Shown here in pieces: positions 46,577 through 55,898 of a stretch of 64,000 nt of DNA. The notes beneath the pieces were generated by a model. That model had not been told where the DNA came from and searched no databases. It saw nothing but the letters and a program-made list of their open reading frames with translations. The stretch comes from an uncultured Clostridia bacterium (GTDB lineage: Bacteria > Bacillota > Clostridia > UBA1381): contig CAKSUM010000010.1 in the NCBI GenBank assembly GCA_934501535.1, positions 39,835-103,834 on the forward strand, in the 5' to 3' direction. Each line of letters starts with the position of its first letter. The stretch's first letter is position 1. The translations under genes and the position numbers were made by a program.

Positions 46577-47363
46577 CGGTACTCTTAAATATTACACGGT
46601 TGATGAATTTGAAAAGACGGGATTGATAAAGCATTGCTTTACAACGCGCTGCGGCGGTGTCAGCACAAATGAATATTCAAGTATGAATTTGCGCATGAAC
46701 AGTGGTGACAGCAGGGAAAATGTGTTAAAAAATTACGCTATTATATGCAATGAAATAGGCGTGGACAGCGAAAAGCTTGTACTTTCGCACCAGGTTCACG
46801 AGGATAAAATAATAAAGGTAAGCGAAAGTGACTGCGGAAACGGCATTATAAAGCCGCAGAAATTCGCAAGTGCCGATGCTCTTATTACGGCGCAGCCCGG
46901 TGTACCGCTCGCGGTATTCGGTGCCGACTGCGTGCCGGTAGTGCTGCTTGATACGGAAAATGCCGCAATCGGGCTGGCACATTCGGGCTGGAGAGGTACC
47001 GCGGCATGCATAGCGGCAAAAACGGTTCAAAAAATGATTGATGAGTTTAATTCCGACCCGAAAAAAATTATTGCGGCAATAGGCCCGTCAATAAGAGTGT
47101 GTCATTTTGAGGTCGGGGACGAGATTGCAGATATTTTTCGCGAAAAATTCGGCGAAGATGTTCTTGAAAAGCATGAAAAGTATCACGTGAATATGCAGAA
47201 GGCTATAGAGCTTCAGCTTGCGGAGCAGGGAGTACCGGGTGAAAATATAATTGATTCCGAATTATGTACCTTTTGCAATGATGATTTATTCTATTCGCAC
47301 AGAAAAACCGGCAATCGCCGCGGCGTTATGGCGGCAATTGCGGAAATTCGCGGCAGGGAGTGA
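46557..47363 (+). CDS. pgeF: Purine nucleoside phosphorylase-type protein (PgeF/YfiH, laccase-like domain)
   Basis: A 268-residue YfiH/PgeF family protein. The metal-binding histidine-cysteine pattern is seen in LSHQVHEDKI, GADCVPVVLL and HSGWRGTAA. Family members act on purine nucleosides (phosphorylase/deaminase) and are linked to peptidoglycan proofreading in E. coli; the old polyphenol oxidase label is misleading. ATG 46557 is 7 bp after AAGGAG and is preferred over 46554. It overlaps both uvrC and the following lipoprotein gene. Confidence 0.9.
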   Translation: MFRLKTDGTLKYYTVDEFEKTGLIKHCFTTRCGGVSTNEYSSMNLRMNSGDSRENVLKNYAIICNEIGVDSEKLVLSHQVHEDKIIKVSESDCGNGIIKPQKFASADALITAQPGVPLAVFGADCVPVVLLDTENAAIGLAHSGWRGTAACIAAKTVQKMIDEFNSDPKKIIAAIGPSIRVCHFEVGDEIADIFREKFGEDVLEKHEKYHVNMQKAIELQLAEQGVPGENIIDSELCTFCNDDLFYSHRKTGNRRGVMAAIAEIRGRE

Positions 47364-48937
47364 TTAATATAAAAAAACTTTTATCGGTATGCATTGCGGC
47401 GGTTTTGCTGTTTTGCACAGCTGCATGCCGGCAGCCGGAAAATGAAACGGACAACGCCGTGGAAAGCGGTGAGCTGGTTGTTATGTCCGACACCACGGAC
47501 ATAAATCTCGGGATATATGAAATTGATACGCTCAATCCGCTTGAAACAAAGTCCGAAAGCGTACGAAATATTATGAATATAATTTATGAACCGCTGTTTG
47601 ACCGCGACGCGCAGGGAGGCAGCGTGCCTGCGCTGGCGGAAAGCTATGCCGTTTCGGAGGACGGCAAAACCGTTACGGTGAACCTTAGACAGGACGTGAA
47701 ATGGCATGACGGAACGGTATTTACCGCAAATGATGTGATTTTCACGTTAAGCAAGCTGCGCTCATCACAGGGATTTTATCGCAAAACCGCCGACAAAATC
47801 CGCAGCTTTACCGCAACGGACAAGCACCAAATCCGCATAGAGCTTGAATTGCCTCAGCCGGATTTTACCCCGTGCCTGAATTTCCCGATACTTTCAGCCG
47901 GTTCTTCATATAAAACGGGTACGGACTTTGTTCCTATGGGCACAGGTTCATATAAATTTGCATCGCGCAGCAGCACCGAAATTTTACTTGAACCCAATGA
48001 GGGTTGGCACGGCGATACGGTATCTCAGAAAAAAATCCGTGTGAGAATACTGAAAGACGGAAATGCGGCGGCAGAGGCATTCAATGTCAACGAACTGGAC
48101 GCAATAACATCTGAAGAGCTTGACCCGACGGTATCCGCACCGAAAAATAATTCGCAGATTAAAACCGTCGTTTCGGATAAAATGGTGTTTTTGGGGTTCA
48201 ACGCAGCCGTACTGCCGGTTAATGTCCGCCGTGCGGCGATACTGGCGGTGGACAAAAATAAAATTGTTGAAACCGAGGCATACGGTCACGGCGTATCGGC
48301 GGATATATCGATAAACCCGTCGGCGTGGGCGTACAGCGAGTACAAAACCGGGCTGGGAACGGAACATATCAGCACGCTGCTAATGCAGGAGGGTTACAGA
48401 GCTGACGGCGGTGTTTATGTAAAAGACGGACAAAAACTGTCGGTGAAAATTCTGGTAAATTCGGAAAATGAAACCCGCATCAGGATTGCACGGGCAATCT
48501 GCACAGCACTGAACACGGCAGGATTTTCTGCCGATATAGAATCCGTGCCGTACAATGATTATCTTGACCGCATAAATTCCGACAGCTTTGATATGTTTGT
48601 CGGTGAAACCGAAACGGCACCGAACATGATTCCATATGCCATGCTGACGGGAAATGACAATTACTTTAATTACGATATGTCACAGCTGACGGGAAAAATA
48701 CAGCATATGTACGGTGTTACCGACAGGTCGGAATATAAAAATGCGGTTACGCAGTTTATGCATGCATTTTATGTAAATCCGCCCTATCTGCCGCTTTATT
48801 TTAAAACGGAAAATGTTATTTACGGTTCATATGTATCCGGCATTGAACAGCCGACGGATTGTGATGCATACAAGGATATTGAAAAATGGTTTTTCTATAA
48901 CAAAAACAGAAAGGACGGCAGTGATGAACAGCAATGA
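47360..48937 (+). CDS. Solute-binding lipoprotein, peptide/nickel type (SBP family 5), orphan
   Basis: A 525-residue lipoprotein. The signal peptide ends in a lipobox (FCTAAC), with the lipid cysteine near residue 22. Family 5 motifs are clear: YEPLFDRDAQGGSVPALAESY, WHDGTVFTANDVIFTL and YFNYDMSQL near the end. Such proteins deliver peptides or other solutes to an ABC permease, yet no permease or ATPase gene is here. The start is a GTG that overlaps the pgeF stop with only a weak ribosome binding site (GGCAGG), so it is probably translated by coupling. It overlaps the RpiR gene by 14 bp. Confidence 0.88.
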   Translation: MINIKKLLSVCIAAVLLFCTAACRQPENETDNAVESGELVVMSDTTDINLGIYEIDTLNPLETKSESVRNIMNIIYEPLFDRDAQGGSVPALAESYAVSEDGKTVTVNLRQDVKWHDGTVFTANDVIFTLSKLRSSQGFYRKTADKIRSFTATDKHQIRIELELPQPDFTPCLNFPILSAGSSYKTGTDFVPMGTGSYKFASRSSTEILLEPNEGWHGDTVSQKKIRVRILKDGNAAAEAFNVNELDAITSEELDPTVSAPKNNSQIKTVVSDKMVFLGFNAAVLPVNVRRAAILAVDKNKIVETEAYGHGVSADISINPSAWAYSEYKTGLGTEHISTLLMQEGYRADGGVYVKDGQKLSVKILVNSENETRIRIARAICTALNTAGFSADIESVPYNDYLDRINSDSFDMFVGETETAPNMIPYAMLTGNDNYFNYDMSQLTGKIQHMYGVTDRSEYKNAVTQFMHAFYVNPPYLPLYFKTENVIYGSYVSGIEQPTDCDAYKDIEKWFFYNKNRKDGSDEQQ

Positions 48938-49784
48938 TATTCTGTCGGTCATAAATGACAGGAAAACGTCGCTCAGCAAGAGTCATAAAAAAATTGCGGA
49001 GTACATTCTGCAAAACAGTGAAAAGGCTGCTTACATGACGGCTGCAAAGCTTTCAAAAAATGCCGGCGTGAGTGAGGCTACCGTGATACGCTTTGCGTAC
49101 GAGCTTGGGTTTGACGGTTATCCGGAGTTCCAGAAAAAGCTGCTGGAACTGGCGAAAACGCAGCTCACCGCGCTTCAGCGAATGGAGCTTGCTTACGAAA
49201 AAAATGACGGAGCGGATATTCTTTCGCTTACTCTCAAATCCGATATAGGTCATATTGAAAAAACGCTCGAAAGCAATGAAAAATCACAGTTTGAGGCTGC
49301 GGCAAAGGCGATTTCCTCCGCAAAGAAAATATATATCACCGGCGTGAGGAGCGCCGCCGCACTGGCTGAATTTGCGGGGTTTTATCTGCATCTCGTTTTT
49401 GATAACGTAAGGCTGATAAAAACCACCGGCGGCGATGACCTTTTTGAACAGATTATCAATGTCGGTGAGGGTGACGTTGTAATCGGAATAAGTTTTCCGC
49501 GTTATTCAAAAAATACAATCCGAGCGCTTGAGTATGCCGGGAAAAACGGTGCGGCAGTGATAGGAATTACCGACAGCCGGACATCGCCGGTCGAAAAAGT
49601 GTCGGATATAACGCTGATTGCGGAAAGCGGAACGATGTCATTTATCGACTCGCTCACTGCGCCGTTCAGCCTTATAACCGCGCTGCTTGCTGCCGTGAGC
49701 ATGACAAACCGCAAGGCGGTACAGGACAAGCTTGAAAGGCTCGAACAAATTTGGGACGAATATGAGGTATATGATAAAAAATGA
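48924..49784 (+). CDS. RpiR/MurR family transcriptional regulator
   Basis: A 286-residue regulator: an N-terminal RpiR helix-turn-helix (about 1-80; MTAAKLSKNAGVSEATVIRFAYELGFDGYPEFQ) and a C-terminal SIS sugar-phosphate-binding domain (about 110-250). Family members respond to sugar phosphates such as MurNAc-6P. It is embedded in the operon, overlapping the lipoprotein gene (14 bp) and the flavoprotein gene (4 bp), so it may control the lipoprotein; the target is unknown. The ATG 48924 follows AAAGGA; the earlier open frame is not family-like. Confidence 0.9.
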   Translation: MNSNDILSVINDRKTSLSKSHKKIAEYILQNSEKAAYMTAAKLSKNAGVSEATVIRFAYELGFDGYPEFQKKLLELAKTQLTALQRMELAYEKNDGADILSLTLKSDIGHIEKTLESNEKSQFEAAAKAISSAKKIYITGVRSAAALAEFAGFYLHLVFDNVRLIKTTGGDDLFEQIINVGEGDVVIGISFPRYSKNTIRALEYAGKNGAAVIGITDSRTSPVEKVSDITLIAESGTMSFIDSLTAPFSLITALLAAVSMTNRKAVQDKLERLEQIWDEYEVYDKK

Positions 49785-50998
49785 CGGATAAAACAGTAGC
49801 CGTAATCGGCGGAGGCCCAGCCGGAATGATTGCATGCGGACGTCTGAAAAACCGCGTCAGCAAGGTGATTTTGATTGAAAAGAACGGATTTCTCGGAAAA
49901 AAGCTGCGCATAACAGGCAAGGGGCGGTGCAATATTACAAATATAGCCGACACCGAAGATATTATTGCCAATATCCCGACCAACGGGAAATTTTTATACA
50001 GTGCACTCTACAGTTTCACGAATTATGATATAATTGCCCTTTTGGAGGAGCTGGGAGTCAAAACAAAGGTAGAGCGCGGCGGAAGGGTGTTTCCGGAAAG
50101 CGACAGTGCGCGCGATGTTGCGGAGGCGCTTAAGCGATACGCGCTCGGAAATAATGTAAAGCTTTTAAAAACGCGTGCGCTGGAGGTCTTGAGCGATAAC
50201 GGACGCGTGACCGGTGTAAAGACGGAAAAGGGCGTTATAAAAGCCGACAGTGTTATAATCGCGACCGGAGGAAAATCATATCCGCTGACCGGCTCAACCG
50301 GCGACGGATACAGGTTTGCCCAAAAGCTCGGACACAAAATTGTTGCGCCGCGAGCATCGCTCGTTCCGTTGGTGACGGAGGAAAAGTGGGTTCGCGAATT
50401 AATGGGACTGTCGCTGAAAAACGTTTCTCTCACGCTTGAAAACCGAGGAAAAGAAATATTTTCCGACTTCGGTGAAATGCTTTTTACGCATTTCGGAATA
50501 TCGGGGCCTATTGTTCTGTCTGCGTCATGCCATGTCAAAAGCGGCGAAAAGGTTACGGCGAAAATCGATTTAAAGCCGGCACTGACCAAAGAACAGCTTG
50601 ATAAGCGGATTTTACGGGATTTTGAAAAATTTCACAAAAAACAATTGCAAAATTCTTTAGATGAACTATTGCCTAAAACGATAATTCCTGTTATAATAAA
50701 AGAAGCGGGGCTTGACGGACGGTGCGAAGTGTGCAATATAACACGTGCCGAACGTACGGAGCTGGGCAATGTTATAAAAAATCTGACCCTCACCGTGACC
50801 GGAACAAGACCGATTGAGGAGGCGATAATAACCTCAGGCGGCGTTTGCGTATCGGAAATCAACCCGTCAACGATGGAGTCCAAAATAACGGGCGGACTCT
50901 ATTTTGCCGGTGAAGTCATCGACGCTGACGCATATACCGGCGGTTATAATCTGCAAATTGCGTATTCAACCGGTTTTTTGGCGGGTGAAAACGCGTAA
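49781..50998 (+). CDS. NAD(P)/FAD-dependent oxidoreductase, HI0933/BaiN family
   Basis: A 405-residue flavoprotein. The N-terminal FAD Rossmann motif is VAVIGGGPAGMIACGRL; the C-terminal GGVCVSEINPSTMESK and GLYFAGEVIDADAYTGGYNLQIAYSTGFLAG segments are family signatures. Its physiological role is unclear; a BaiN homologue acts in bile acid dehydroxylation, but the family is widespread in Firmicutes and is often next to cmk, as here. Soluble, cytoplasmic. Confidence 0.9.
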   Translation: MTDKTVAVIGGGPAGMIACGRLKNRVSKVILIEKNGFLGKKLRITGKGRCNITNIADTEDIIANIPTNGKFLYSALYSFTNYDIIALLEELGVKTKVERGGRVFPESDSARDVAEALKRYALGNNVKLLKTRALEVLSDNGRVTGVKTEKGVIKADSVIIATGGKSYPLTGSTGDGYRFAQKLGHKIVAPRASLVPLVTEEKWVRELMGLSLKNVSLTLENRGKEIFSDFGEMLFTHFGISGPIVLSASCHVKSGEKVTAKIDLKPALTKEQLDKRILRDFEKFHKKQLQNSLDELLPKTIIPVIIKEAGLDGRCEVCNITRAERTELGNVIKNLTLTVTGTRPIEEAIITSGGVCVSEINPSTMESKITGGLYFAGEVIDADAYTGGYNLQIAYSTGFLAGENA

Positions 50999-51011
50999 AG
51001 GAGTGACACTT

Positions 51012-51671
51012 ATGAAAGTAGCAATAGACGGTCCTGCCGGAGCCGGTAAAAGCACAATTGCGCGCATGTGCGCAAAGAAATTGGGTTTTATTTATATTGA
51101 CACCGGAGCCATGTACCGTGCGGCAGCGGTTTATGCGATAGAAAACGGAATAAATATCAGCGCCGAATCAATCACGAAAGACGTTTTGGATAAGATTAAA
51201 ATTGATATAACCTATAAAGACGGTATGCAGCACATTTATCTGTGCGGAAAAGACGTATCGGAGCGCATACGCGAGGCTGACGCGAGCAAGGGCGCGTCGG
51301 ATATTGCGGTTATACCGGCAGTAAGAGTAAAGCTGGTTGAGCTTCAGCAGGGACTTGCCTCAGGCAGAAATGTCATAATGGACGGCAGAGATATAGGCAC
51401 ATATGTACTTCCCGACGCAGAGCTGAAAATTTTTCTTACAGCTTCCGTTGAGGAACGTGCAAGACGGCGTTTCGCGGAATTGGTTCAAAAAGGCGTACAG
51501 GCGGATTTTGAAAAAGTAAAGCAGGATATTGAATATCGGGATAAAAATGACTCAGAACGCGATTTTGCGCCTCTGAGGTGTGCTGAGGACGCGACAGTGG
51601 TCGATTCCTCCGACATGACCGCAGATGAGGCGGCTGAATACATTATCGGATTGATAAAGGAGAAAATGTGA
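51012..51671 (+). CDS. cmk: Cytidylate kinase
   Basis: A 219-residue kinase that phosphorylates CMP and dCMP. The P-loop is AIDGPAGAGKSTIA; the CMP site is YIDTGAMYRA and MDGRDIGTYVLP. The start is the ATG 8 bp after AAAGGAG. It lies in the conserved flavoprotein-cmk-plsC-ispH/S1 order of Clostridia. Confidence 0.96.
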   Translation: MKVAIDGPAGAGKSTIARMCAKKLGFIYIDTGAMYRAAAVYAIENGINISAESITKDVLDKIKIDITYKDGMQHIYLCGKDVSERIREADASKGASDIAVIPAVRVKLVELQQGLASGRNVIMDGRDIGTYVLPDAELKIFLTASVEERARRRFAELVQKGVQADFEKVKQDIEYRDKNDSERDFAPLRCAEDATVVDSSDMTADEAAEYIIGLIKEKM

Positions 51672-52264
51672 TGTTATATTACATAGCAAAAGGATTGCTG
51701 CGGTTTTCGGGATTTTTTATGTTCCGGATAAAAACGGTCGGCAAAAAAAATGTTCCGGAACAAGGCGGAGCAATTTTTGCGGTTAATCACCGCAGCAACT
51801 GGGACCCGGTGATTGTTGCTATGACATCGCCGCGAAGAATGTCTTTTATGGCAAAAAGCGAGTTGTTTAAAAATAAGCTTTTCGGTGCGCTTCTGCGCAG
51901 ACTCGGAGCATTTCCGGTTCATCGCGGAAAGGGCGATATAGGAGCAATAAAAACCGCGCTTTCTATTCTTAAGGGCGGGGAAATTATGATAATTTTTCCG
52001 GAGGGAAAACGCGTCCGTGACGGCGAAAAAACCGATATCAAACCGGGCGTGGCAATGATTGCGACTCATGCGAAGGTTCCGGTTGTTCCGGTGTCCGTAA
52101 CGGGCAGATACCGCTGGATGCACAAAATTACGGTATCCTATGGCGAGCCGATATATCTCGATGAATATTACGGCGAAAAGCTGTCGATAGAAAAGCTCAC
52201 CGAAATCAGCACTTCAATAATGAACCGCGTATATTCCATGGGTAAGGCGGCAGAAAAGAAATGA
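51671..52264 (+). CDS. plsC: 1-acyl-sn-glycerol-3-phosphate acyltransferase
   Basis: A 197-residue membrane-associated acyltransferase. The catalytic HX4D motif is NHRSNWDPV; the second block is FPEGKRVRDG. It adds the second acyl chain in phosphatidic acid synthesis. The ATG at 51671 is 8 bp from AAGGAG; a GTG one codon earlier is possible. It overlaps ispH by 4 bp. Confidence 0.92.
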   Translation: MLYYIAKGLLRFSGFFMFRIKTVGKKNVPEQGGAIFAVNHRSNWDPVIVAMTSPRRMSFMAKSELFKNKLFGALLRRLGAFPVHRGKGDIGAIKTALSILKGGEIMIIFPEGKRVRDGEKTDIKPGVAMIATHAKVPVVPVSVTGRYRWMHKITVSYGEPIYLDEYYGEKLSIEKLTEISTSIMNRVYSMGKAAEKK

Positions 52265-54300
52265 GCATAAAAATTGCGGAAACGGCAGGGTTTTGCTACG
52301 GCGTTAAGCGCGCTGTGGACAAGACATACGAAGAAATAAATAATAATCCGGGGACGGTTTCCACGCTGGGACATTTAATTCACAACAGGCAGGTTGTTGA
52401 AGATTTGGAGCGGCACGGCGTTAAAGCCTATGATGAAGTGAGCGATATTCCGCCGAATGATACGGTTATAATCCGTGCTCACGGAGTAAAAAAATCGGTT
52501 ATTGATGAACTGGCAGGCAGAAAATTTATCGACCTGACTTGTCCGTTTGTTTCAAAAATTCATAAAATCGTAAACGAGCACAGTCAAAAGGGGTACAAAA
52601 TATTAATTGTCGGTGACGAAAATCACCCCGAAGTTATCGGCATAAACGGCTGGTGCGGCGGCAATGCAATCATAACTTATGACGAAAACTTTGTTTTGCC
52701 GGAAAAATATGCCGAAAAACCTATTTGTATTGTAGCACAAACAACAATAAATAAAAAAGTTTTTGTGCAAATAGTACAAAATGTCAAAAACACTTGCAAA
52801 ATGGTAGTAGTTTTTGATACAATATGTAGTGCGACGAAGAATAGGCAAGAGGAGGCTTATGAATTATCTGCCGAATCGGACATAATGTTCGTCATCGGCG
52901 GAAAGCAAAGCTCCAACACAAAAAAGCTGTATCAGATTGCGCGCGGGCAATGCTCCGAAACATATTTCATTGAAAGTTTTGAGGATATTCCTCAGAATAT
53001 AAATTTAAAAAATAAAAAGATAGGTATTACGGCAGGTGCCTCAACTCCTGCACGTACTATCGAGGAGGTTTTCACAACGATGGAAGAAAAAATCAAAAAT
53101 GAGGAGTCTTTCGCAGAACTGTTTGAACAGTCGGAAAGCAAAACTTTAAATAATGGAGATATTGTTGACGCAACAGTTGTTGAAGTACGCAACAATGAGG
53201 TTATTGTTGACCTCGGCGGTTTTAAATACAACGGTCAGCTTGCAGAAGATCAGCTTTCAGACGATCCGTATTTAAAGACATCAGACATTGTTAAGGTCGG
53301 CGACAAAATCAAGGTTTATGTTGTTGGCGTAAACGATGCAGAAGGTAAAGTAGTTCTTTCAAGAAAGAAGCTTGTGGCAATGGAAAGCTGGAACAAGATG
53401 AAGGAAGCTTTTGAAAACAAGGAAATTGTTGAAGGCAAAATCATCAAGGTTGTACGCGGCGGCGTTATTGCGCTGGCAAACGATTCACAGGTATTTATCC
53501 CTGCAAGACAGGCATCACTGCGCTATGTTCAGGATCTTGAAACTTTACTTAACACAACCGTTAAAATGCGCCTTATCGAGCTTGATGAAAGAAGAAAGCG
53601 CGTTGTCGGTTCTGTAAGAGCTATTCTCGAAGAAGAAAAGAAAGCTACCGAGGATAAATTCTGGGCTGCTGCTGAAATCGGCAAGGAATACACCGGTGTT
53701 GTTAAGTCAATAACATCATTCGGCGCATTTGTTGACCTGGGCGGAATTGACGGTCTGGTTCATATTTCGGAACTGTCATGGAATAAGATTAAGCACCCGT
53801 CCGAAGTTGTAAAAGAAGGCGATACTCTCACAGTATACATTAAGGACATTAACCCCGAAACAAAGAAAATTTCACTCGGCTACAAAAAAGCTGAGGACAA
53901 CCCGTGGGTTATCGCTAAGTCGAAAATCAATATCGGCGATGTTATCAAATGTAAAATTGTCCGCATGATGCCTTTCGGCGCTTTTGCTGAAATCATGCCC
54001 AATGTTGACGGTCTTATCCATATTTCGCAGATTGCCGACAGAAGAATCGGCAGACCGGAAGATGTTCTGACAATCGGCGAAGAAGTTGAAGCTAAGGTTA
54101 TCGACCTTGACTGGGACGCTAACAAAATCAGCCTGTCCATCAGAGCGTTGATTGCTCCGGAGGAGGAAGAAACAGCGGCTCCCGAAGAGGAAACCGCAGC
54201 TCCGGAAGTTCCGGCTGAACCGGTTGAAGAAAATGTTCCCGTAGACATTGAAAAGTTTATTGCAGACGAGGCTGCGGAAGAAGCAGAGGACGCTGAATAA
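52261..54300 (+). CDS. ispH: Fused HMBPP reductase (IspH) and ribosomal protein S1-like protein
   Basis: A 679-residue two-part protein. Residues 1 to about 285 form IspH, the last enzyme of the MEP isoprenoid pathway; its iron-sulfur ligands C12, C94 and C189 are all present (GFCYGVKRAVD, DLTCPFVSK, DTICSATKN). From about 300, four S1 RNA-binding domains follow (about 300-370, 388-455, 472-545, 555-635), the third and fourth with the classic FGAFVDLGGIDGLVHISE and FGAFAEIMPNVDGLIHIS signatures, then an acidic tail. This fusion is known in Clostridia. It ends the plsC operon and is followed by a strong terminator. Confidence 0.95.
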   Translation: MSIKIAETAGFCYGVKRAVDKTYEEINNNPGTVSTLGHLIHNRQVVEDLERHGVKAYDEVSDIPPNDTVIIRAHGVKKSVIDELAGRKFIDLTCPFVSKIHKIVNEHSQKGYKILIVGDENHPEVIGINGWCGGNAIITYDENFVLPEKYAEKPICIVAQTTINKKVFVQIVQNVKNTCKMVVVFDTICSATKNRQEEAYELSAESDIMFVIGGKQSSNTKKLYQIARGQCSETYFIESFEDIPQNINLKNKKIGITAGASTPARTIEEVFTTMEEKIKNEESFAELFEQSESKTLNNGDIVDATVVEVRNNEVIVDLGGFKYNGQLAEDQLSDDPYLKTSDIVKVGDKIKVYVVGVNDAEGKVVLSRKKLVAMESWNKMKEAFENKEIVEGKIIKVVRGGVIALANDSQVFIPARQASLRYVQDLETLLNTTVKMRLIELDERRKRVVGSVRAILEEEKKATEDKFWAAAEIGKEYTGVVKSITSFGAFVDLGGIDGLVHISELSWNKIKHPSEVVKEGDTLTVYIKDINPETKKISLGYKKAEDNPWVIAKSKINIGDVIKCKIVRMMPFGAFAEIMPNVDGLIHISQIADRRIGRPEDVLTIGEEVEAKVIDLDWDANKISLSIRALIAPEEEETAAPEEETAAPEVPAEPVEENVPVDIEKFIADEAAEEAEDAE

Positions 54301-54312
54301 TCCGAAAATCGG

Positions 54313-54339
54313 GGCGGTGTATTTTTACACCGCCTTTTT
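54313..54339 (+). terminator. Terminator after ispH-S1
   Basis: GGCGGTGTA / TACACCGCC, a perfect 9-bp stem with a 4-base loop, followed by TTTTT. Confidence 0.9.
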
Positions 54340-54400
54340 CTTTGTGCGGCGAAATATTGTCCGATATGCGAGTGGATATTTCTTTGTGCGGTGAAATATT
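54337..54400. repeat. Imperfect direct repeat behind the ispH-S1 terminator
   Basis: A 22-bp unit (TTTCTTTGTGCGGC, then GAAATATT) at 54337-54358 is repeated at 54379-54400 with one change (C to T), 42 bp apart. The rest of the gap to murD holds only the murD promoter. Function unknown. Confidence 0.7.
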
Positions 54401-54481
54401 ACGCTTATGCGGCAAATGCCTGTTATCCCCGTAAATGCCGGTTAATTTAAAGGGAAATTTTGTTAAATTTTATGTATTATA

Positions 54482-54510
54482 TTGTTATTTGCTCCGAAAT
54501 GTGGTATACT
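54482..54510 (+). promoter_or_regulatory. Predicted promoter of murD
   Basis: TTGTTA (54482-54487), 17 bp, TATACT (54505-54510) with an extended TGG before the -10 box. It ends 19 bp before the ATG and follows the preceding terminator. Confidence 0.75.
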
Positions 54511-54529
54511 GTATATTGGAGGTATCTGT

Positions 54530-55885
54530 ATGAATGTTAATGATTTTAAAAATGCGGTAAAAAACCGAAAAGTATCCGTAATCGGTTTGGGAATATCCAA
54601 CAAGCCGCTTATAAAATATCTTGTGAAACTGGGTGCTGACGTGACCGTTTATGACAAACGCACGCCGGAACAGCTCAAAGATGACTATACGGAATTTTCA
54701 AAATTGGGCATAAAGTTTGTAACGGGAGAAAATTATCTTGACAATCTCAGCGGAGAAATCATATTTAAGACGCCGGGACTCCGTTTCGACCACCCTGCAC
54801 TGCTGGCGGCAAAATCCCGGGGAAGTGTTGTCACAAGTGAAATGGAGGTTTTTTTCGATATTTGTCCGGCAAATATTATTGCAGTAACCGGAAGCGACGG
54901 AAAAACAACAACTACTACGCTTATTCATAAAATGATGACTGCCGCAGGATATAAAACATGGCTCGGCGGAAATATAGGCAATCCGCTGCTTACCGATGCA
55001 GAAAATATGACTTCAAGCGATTGGGTTATTCTGGAGCTTTCCAGCTTTCAGCTGCATACGATGCGCAAATCGCCGAAAATAGCCGTTATCACGAATTTAA
55101 GCCCCAATCACCTTGACGTGCATAAGGATTATGCGGAATACATTGACGCAAAGAAAAATATTATGCGCTATCAGGGAGCAGATGATAAGCTTGTTGTGAA
55201 CGGCTCAAATGAGGAAACTGCAAAAATCGGCAGTGAGGCTAAAGGGAAATGCGTTGATTTTTCATCAAAGACCGACGCATATGTTCACCTTGAGGGAGAT
55301 ATGATTGTGCGCGGCGGCACCGAGGTGCTTGATATAAAGGATATTAAGATTCCCGGCATGCATAATGTGGAGAACTATATGGCGGCTATTGCCGCCGTTG
55401 AGGGTCTTGTTGACAATGAAATAATAAAAGATGTTGCCGAAACATTTGGGGGCGTAGAACACAGAATTGAGCTTGTCAGAACACTCGGCGGAGTCAGATA
55501 TTATAACAGCTCGATTGATTCAAGCCCGAACAGAACGATAAATACGCTTAAGGTTTTTGATAAAAAAGTGATACTTATTGCCGGCGGCAAGGATAAGGGT
55601 ATACCGTACGATGATGTGGGCCCGGCAATTGCGGATAAGGTTAAACTGCTTATACTTATCGGAAAAACCTCGGATAAAATTGAAGAAGCGGTAAAAAAAT
55701 GCGCACAGCAAGGTATTCCGGAAATAATTCATTGCACAGATTACGCCGAAGTGGTTAAGACTGCTCATGACCGGGCAGAAACGGGAGATATCGTGCTTCT
55801 TTCACCGGCGTCAACAAGCTTTGACATGTTTGCAAACTTTGAGGAACGCGGCAATCTGTTTAAAAAACTTGTAAATGAATTATAA
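54530..55885 (+). CDS. murD: UDP-N-acetylmuramoylalanine--D-glutamate ligase
   Basis: A 451-residue ligase that adds D-glutamate to the peptidoglycan precursor. The ATP loop is GSDGKTTTTTLIHK; HLDVHKDYAEYIDAK and the C-terminal GGKDKGIPYDD segment are typical. The start at 54530 has TTGGAGG upstream. It is monocistronic or leads into the M42 cluster, 13 bp later. No other mur gene is in the window. Confidence 0.95.
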   Translation: MNVNDFKNAVKNRKVSVIGLGISNKPLIKYLVKLGADVTVYDKRTPEQLKDDYTEFSKLGIKFVTGENYLDNLSGEIIFKTPGLRFDHPALLAAKSRGSVVTSEMEVFFDICPANIIAVTGSDGKTTTTTLIHKMMTAAGYKTWLGGNIGNPLLTDAENMTSSDWVILELSSFQLHTMRKSPKIAVITNLSPNHLDVHKDYAEYIDAKKNIMRYQGADDKLVVNGSNEETAKIGSEAKGKCVDFSSKTDAYVHLEGDMIVRGGTEVLDIKDIKIPGMHNVENYMAAIAAVEGLVDNEIIKDVAETFGGVEHRIELVRTLGGVRYYNSSIDSSPNRTINTLKVFDKKVILIAGGKDKGIPYDDVGPAIADKVKLLILIGKTSDKIEEAVKKCAQQGIPEIIHCTDYAEVVKTAHDRAETGDIVLLSPASTSFDMFANFEERGNLFKKLVNEL

Positions 55886-55898
55886 ATGAGGTGATAAT

